Origin: Anaerolineaceae bacterium
Lineage (GTDB): Bacteria > Chloroflexota > Anaerolineae > Aggregatilineales > Phototrophicaceae
Length of the DNA stretch: 64,000 nucleotides
Direction: 5' to 3'
NCBI GenBank assembly: GCA_002702065.1
Contig: NZXX01000004.1
Location: 257,748 to 321,747, forward strand
How positions within the stretch are numbered: position 1 is the stretch's first letter; every line of letters begins with the position of its first letter. Positions 61,508 through 64,000 of the stretch are shown in pieces. Made by a program: the position numbers and the translations under genes. Under the pieces are notes generated by a model, which ran no database searches, was not told the origin of the DNA, and worked only from the letters and a program-made list of their open reading frames with translations.

Positions 61508-62773
61508 TTACCGGTCAGAGTCGCCCAGCACCACATCCACGCTGCCGATAATCGCCACCAGATCGGCGATAAAATGGCCCTGTGACATCACAGGCAGTGC
61601 GCTGATATGCATAAACGACGGAGTCTTGAAATGCACACGGCGGGGTTTCGTGCCGCCCGTGCCATGCAGATAGCATCCGATTTCGCCGCGCGGGCTTTCA
61701 ATCGCCACATAGACTTCTTCATCCGGGACAGAAAAACCCTCGGTCCACAGCTTGAAGTGATGAATCACCGCTTCCATACTGCGGCCCAGCTCACTGCGGG
61801 GCGGCGGCACATACTTGCGGTTATCCGAGCGGAACACACCGGTATCCGTCAGCCGCGAATACCCCTGCTCCAGGATCTTGATCGATTCGCGCAGTTCCAG
61901 AATGCGGCACAGGAACCGATCATACACATCACCATGATCGCCCAGCGGCACATTGAAATCAAAAGTTTCGTAACCGCTGTACGGCATCGCCTTGCGGATA
62001 TCCCAATTCACACCACTGCCGCGCAGGCTCGGGCCACTCACACCCCAGGCCAGCGCAACATCGGGTTCGATCACCCCAACGCCCTGCGTACGATCAATCC
62101 ACAGGGGATTCTTGCGCAGCAGCGCCTCGAAGTCGTCGACAGCCTTGGGGAATGAATCCAGAAATTCACGCAGCGCCGGTTTGAACTCCGGCGTAATATC
62201 GCGCCAGACACCGCCGGGGCGAATATAACTGCCCATCATGCGCTGACCGGACAGCATTTCCAGCATGCCCAGCACTTTTTCGCGCTCGCGGAAACAGTAC
62301 AGCAGCACGCTCATTGCGCCCATATCAATCGCGTGGGTACCCAGCCACACCATATGGCTGGCGATGCGCTGCAATTCCAGCACAACCACGCGGATCAACT
62401 GCGCACGTTCCGGGACATCCAGGTCCAGCAGTTTTTCGACAGCGGAACAGAAGGCCATGTTGTTCGACAGCGGCGACAGATAGTCCATCCGGTCTGTCAG
62501 GGTCACGCCCTTCTCATAGGTTTTGGATTCGATATTCTTCTCGATACCCGTGTGCAAAAAGCCCACATCGGGCATCGCGGTGACGATTCGCTCGCCATCC
62601 AGTTCCAGCAGCAAACGCAGCACCCCATGTGTACTGGGGTGATGAGGGCCCATGTTCAGGAGCATCGTTTCGCCCGTGAAGGCACGCTCCGAAACCAGCC
62701 CCTTCAACTGCTCCAGGCTGCCTTCCCATTCTTCCTGTTGTACATAATTATCAGGCGATTGCACTAAAGCCAT
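61508..62773 (-). CDS. nuoD: NADH-quinone oxidoreductase subunit D
   Basis: The 421-residue subunit forms the quinone pocket with NuoB and NuoH. The HHPSTHGVLR loop carries the quinone-binding His, and the C-terminus ends VDVVLGDSDR, as in the family. Hydrogenase-like large-subunit motifs such as MSVLLYCFREREKVLGMLE are visible. Length is normal, gene order nuoC-nuoD-nuoE. Confidence 0.97.
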   Translation of the reverse strand: MALVQSPDNYVQQEEWEGSLEQLKGLVSERAFTGETMLLNMGPHHPSTHGVLRLLLELDGERIVTAMPDVGFLHTGIEKNIESKTYEKGVTLTDRMDYLSPLSNNMAFCSAVEKLLDLDVPERAQLIRVVVLELQRIASHMVWLGTHAIDMGAMSVLLYCFREREKVLGMLEMLSGQRMMGSYIRPGGVWRDITPEFKPALREFLDSFPKAVDDFEALLRKNPLWIDRTQGVGVIEPDVALAWGVSGPSLRGSGVNWDIRKAMPYSGYETFDFNVPLGDHGDVYDRFLCRILELRESIKILEQGYSRLTDTGVFRSDNRKYVPPPRSELGRSMEAVIHHFKLWTEGFSVPDEEVYVAIESPRGEIGCYLHGTGGTKPRRVHFKTPSFMHISALPVMSQGHFIADLVAIIGSVDVVLGDSDR

Positions 62774-62785
62774 TAGTCGCTCCAG

Positions 62786-63322
62786 TTACTTCTTTGCCGA
62801 GGGCTTGTGCTTGAGGATTTCCTCAACGTTGAACGAGAATTGTACCTGTTCGTAGCCCAGTGGATAATCGCGCCGGTGCGGGTGGCCGTCCCAGTCTTCC
62901 GGCATCAGAATACGCCGCATATCCGGGTGGCCTTTGAAATTGATGCCCATCATGTCGAAAATTTCACGTTCCAGCCAGTTGGCACCGGGCCAGATGCCGG
63001 TCACCGTCTCAACTTCCGGCGCTTCTTCCGGCACAAACACCTTCACGCGCAGACGGCGGTTATACAGCATCGAGTAGAGATGATACGACACGCCGAAACG
63101 CTCTGGACGATTGTATTCCGGATAATAATCCACCGCGCTGATGTCCGACAGAAAATTGTACAGCAGGCCCGGTGTATCTCTCAGGTAGGCCATGACCTGA
63201 ACAATGCTGCCACGATCAACAATCAGGGTTATCTCGTTACGGAATAATTTGGCGTCGAGCAGGGCATCCGGCAGCGCCGAACGAACAGACTCTAGCGGAT
63301 CAAGTGCAGGTGCAATTTCCAT
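62786..63322 (-). CDS. nuoC: NADH-quinone oxidoreductase subunit C
   Basis: The 178-residue subunit shows RFGVSYHLYSMLYNRRLRVKVFVPEE, TGIWPGANWLEREIFDMMGINFKGHPDMRRILMPEDW and the end HPHRRDYPLGYEQVQFS. It is a structural subunit of the peripheral arm. It is separate from nuoD, not fused as in enterobacteria. 14 bp separate it from nuoB. Confidence 0.97.
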   Translation of the reverse strand: MEIAPALDPLESVRSALPDALLDAKLFRNEITLIVDRGSIVQVMAYLRDTPGLLYNFLSDISAVDYYPEYNRPERFGVSYHLYSMLYNRRLRVKVFVPEEAPEVETVTGIWPGANWLEREIFDMMGINFKGHPDMRRILMPEDWDGHPHRRDYPLGYEQVQFSFNVEEILKHKPSAKK

Positions 63323-63336
63323 AGAAACCGTATCCC

Positions 63337-63819
63337 TTAGGCCCAGTCCGCAATCGTCTCGCCCTGTACCTTCTGATGCAGGGTCAGGATGCCATGCATC
63401 AGCTGTTCCGGGCGCGGCGGGCAGCCCGCCACATACACATCCACCGGGATAATCTCATCCACACCCTGCACAATAGCGTAATTATTGTAGACGCCACCGC
63501 ACGAAGCGCAGTCACCCATCGAAATCACCCACTTGGGGTCTGCCATCTGATCGTACAGCTGGCGCACAACCGGGGCCATTTTGCGCGTGACACGCCCCGA
63601 CACAATCAACAGGTCTGCCTGCCGGGGGGTCGCCCGGTTCAGCTCCATCCCAAAACGGGACATATCATAATTAGAGGCCTGTGTGCTCATATACTCAATC
63701 GCACAGCAAGCCAACCCGAATAGCAGCGGCCACATGGCGCCCGTACGTGCCCAGTTGATGGCCTGATCGAGCGTCGTGGTGACAACACCCAGATTACCTA
63801 ATTTCGAACTTACTCCCAT
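63337..63819 (-). CDS. nuoB: NADH-quinone oxidoreductase subunit B
   Basis: The 160-residue subunit carries the terminal N2 [4Fe-4S] cluster with the tandem Cys pair C38-C39 ([12 protein letters not shown]), a Cys in GDCASCGGV and one in [10 protein letters not shown]. It delivers electrons to quinone. ATG 63819 is preferred, because GGGAG lies 8 nt upstream; GTG 63840 in the same frame would extend it by seven residues. The start overlaps the end of nuoA by 10 bp (31 bp if GTG is used). Confidence 0.97.
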   Translation of the reverse strand: MGVSSKLGNLGVVTTTLDQAINWARTGAMWPLLFGLACCAIEYMSTQASNYDMSRFGMELNRATPRQADLLIVSGRVTRKMAPVVRQLYDQMADPKWVISMGDCASCGGVYNNYAIVQGVDEIIPVDVYVAGCPPRPEQLMHGILTLHQKVQGETIADWA

Positions 63820-64000
63820 TCCAACGCTCCCGACTTCCACTCATAAATGAGGCCAACGGTTAGAACCAATGTAAAAACGCCCATTGTCACCAAGCCATAA
63901 ACCGCCAGGTCGCGGAAAATGACAGCCCAGGGCAAAAAGAAGATCACTTCAATATCGAACAGAATAAACAGCACCGCCACCAGATAAAACTGCACCGGCA
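63810..64000 (-). CDS. nuoA: NADH-quinone oxidoreductase subunit A (C-terminal part; 5' end beyond the window)
   Basis: Only the last 63 codons are inside the window: [27 protein letters not shown], with the conserved FDIE acidic pair, and a last membrane segment ([18 protein letters not shown]). NuoA is a three-segment membrane subunit near the quinone site. It is presumably the first gene of the operon; the promoter lies outside the window. Confidence 0.95.
   Translation of the reverse strand, partial: PVQFYLVAVLFILFDIEVIFFLPWAVIFRDLAVYGLVTMGVFTLVLTVGLIYEWKSGALEWE

Overview
The window most likely comes from the chromosome of a Chloroflexota bacterium (Anaerolineae-like). The reasons are moderately high GC, the complete bacterial complex I operon with unusual inserts, short secreted or membrane proteins with Thr/Pro-rich linkers, and the mix of Etf/acyl-CoA dehydrogenase, SGNH, pentapeptide, Uma2, DUF6883 and DUF4926 genes. 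The assignment rests on gene content and cannot be proven from the sequence alone. There is no rRNA operon, prophage or CRISPR array; the only mobile-type gene is a lone tyrosine recombinase.

Layout. 1-8372: mixed housekeeping genes (trypsin-like protease cut by the window edge, nitrilase-fold protein without its catalytic Cys, ComEA, ABC ATPase, threonine aldolase, CPBP-like protein, tyrosine recombinase, rhomboid protease, citrate synthase). 8613-13273: a sulfur-relay / cysteine operon. 13330-22380: acyltransferase, acyl-CoA dehydrogenase, Uma2, kinase-fold protein, tandem SGNH hydrolases, pentapeptide protein, EtfBA, receiver domain. 22387-22856: tmRNA with promoter and terminator. 22884-31170: lipoprotein, tandem S1C proteases, PhyH oxygenase, DUF6883/DUF4926 pair, lipoyl-like membrane protein, nucleoside hydrolase, Pth-TPR fusion. 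31267-46958: ABC exporter, short UvrA paralogue, oxidoreductases, Mfd, YbaK, macro domain, MarR, FHA and EamA genes. 47035-64000 (minus strand): nuoA(partial)BCDEF-TPR-GHIJKLMN encoding complex I.

The most interesting system is the sulfur operon. It starts with a 23-codon leader ORF (8649-8720) that has four Cys codons within eight residues and whose start codon sits at the predicted transcription start (leaderless). An intrinsic terminator (8766-8798) follows, 18 nt before the first structural gene, and a sequence just after the leader stop codon (8723-8730) can pair with the terminator loop and right arm. That is the geometry of classical translation-coupled attenuation, here sensing cysteinyl-tRNA. 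Downstream lie a JAMM protease, a two-domain thiosulfate sulfurtransferase, a tRNA-Cys gene, a MoaD/ThiS/CysO-like sulfur carrier ending Gly-Gly-Gly-Arg, a GNAT, a DUF4395 protein, a membrane-anchored thioredoxin and a MoeZ-type E1-rhodanese fusion. Together they can trim, adenylate and thiocarboxylate the carrier and move sulfur to it. The tRNA that reads the leader's Cys codons lies inside the operon.

Other notable points: NuoJ carries a ~210-residue DUF4397-like domain between its last two membrane segments, NuoL carries an acidic and a His-rich insert, NuoH is extended at both ends, peptidyl-tRNA hydrolase is fused to TPRs, and several clear palindromic operator candidates sit in divergent promoters (14685-14710, 19939-19958, 10123-10148, 8464-8484).
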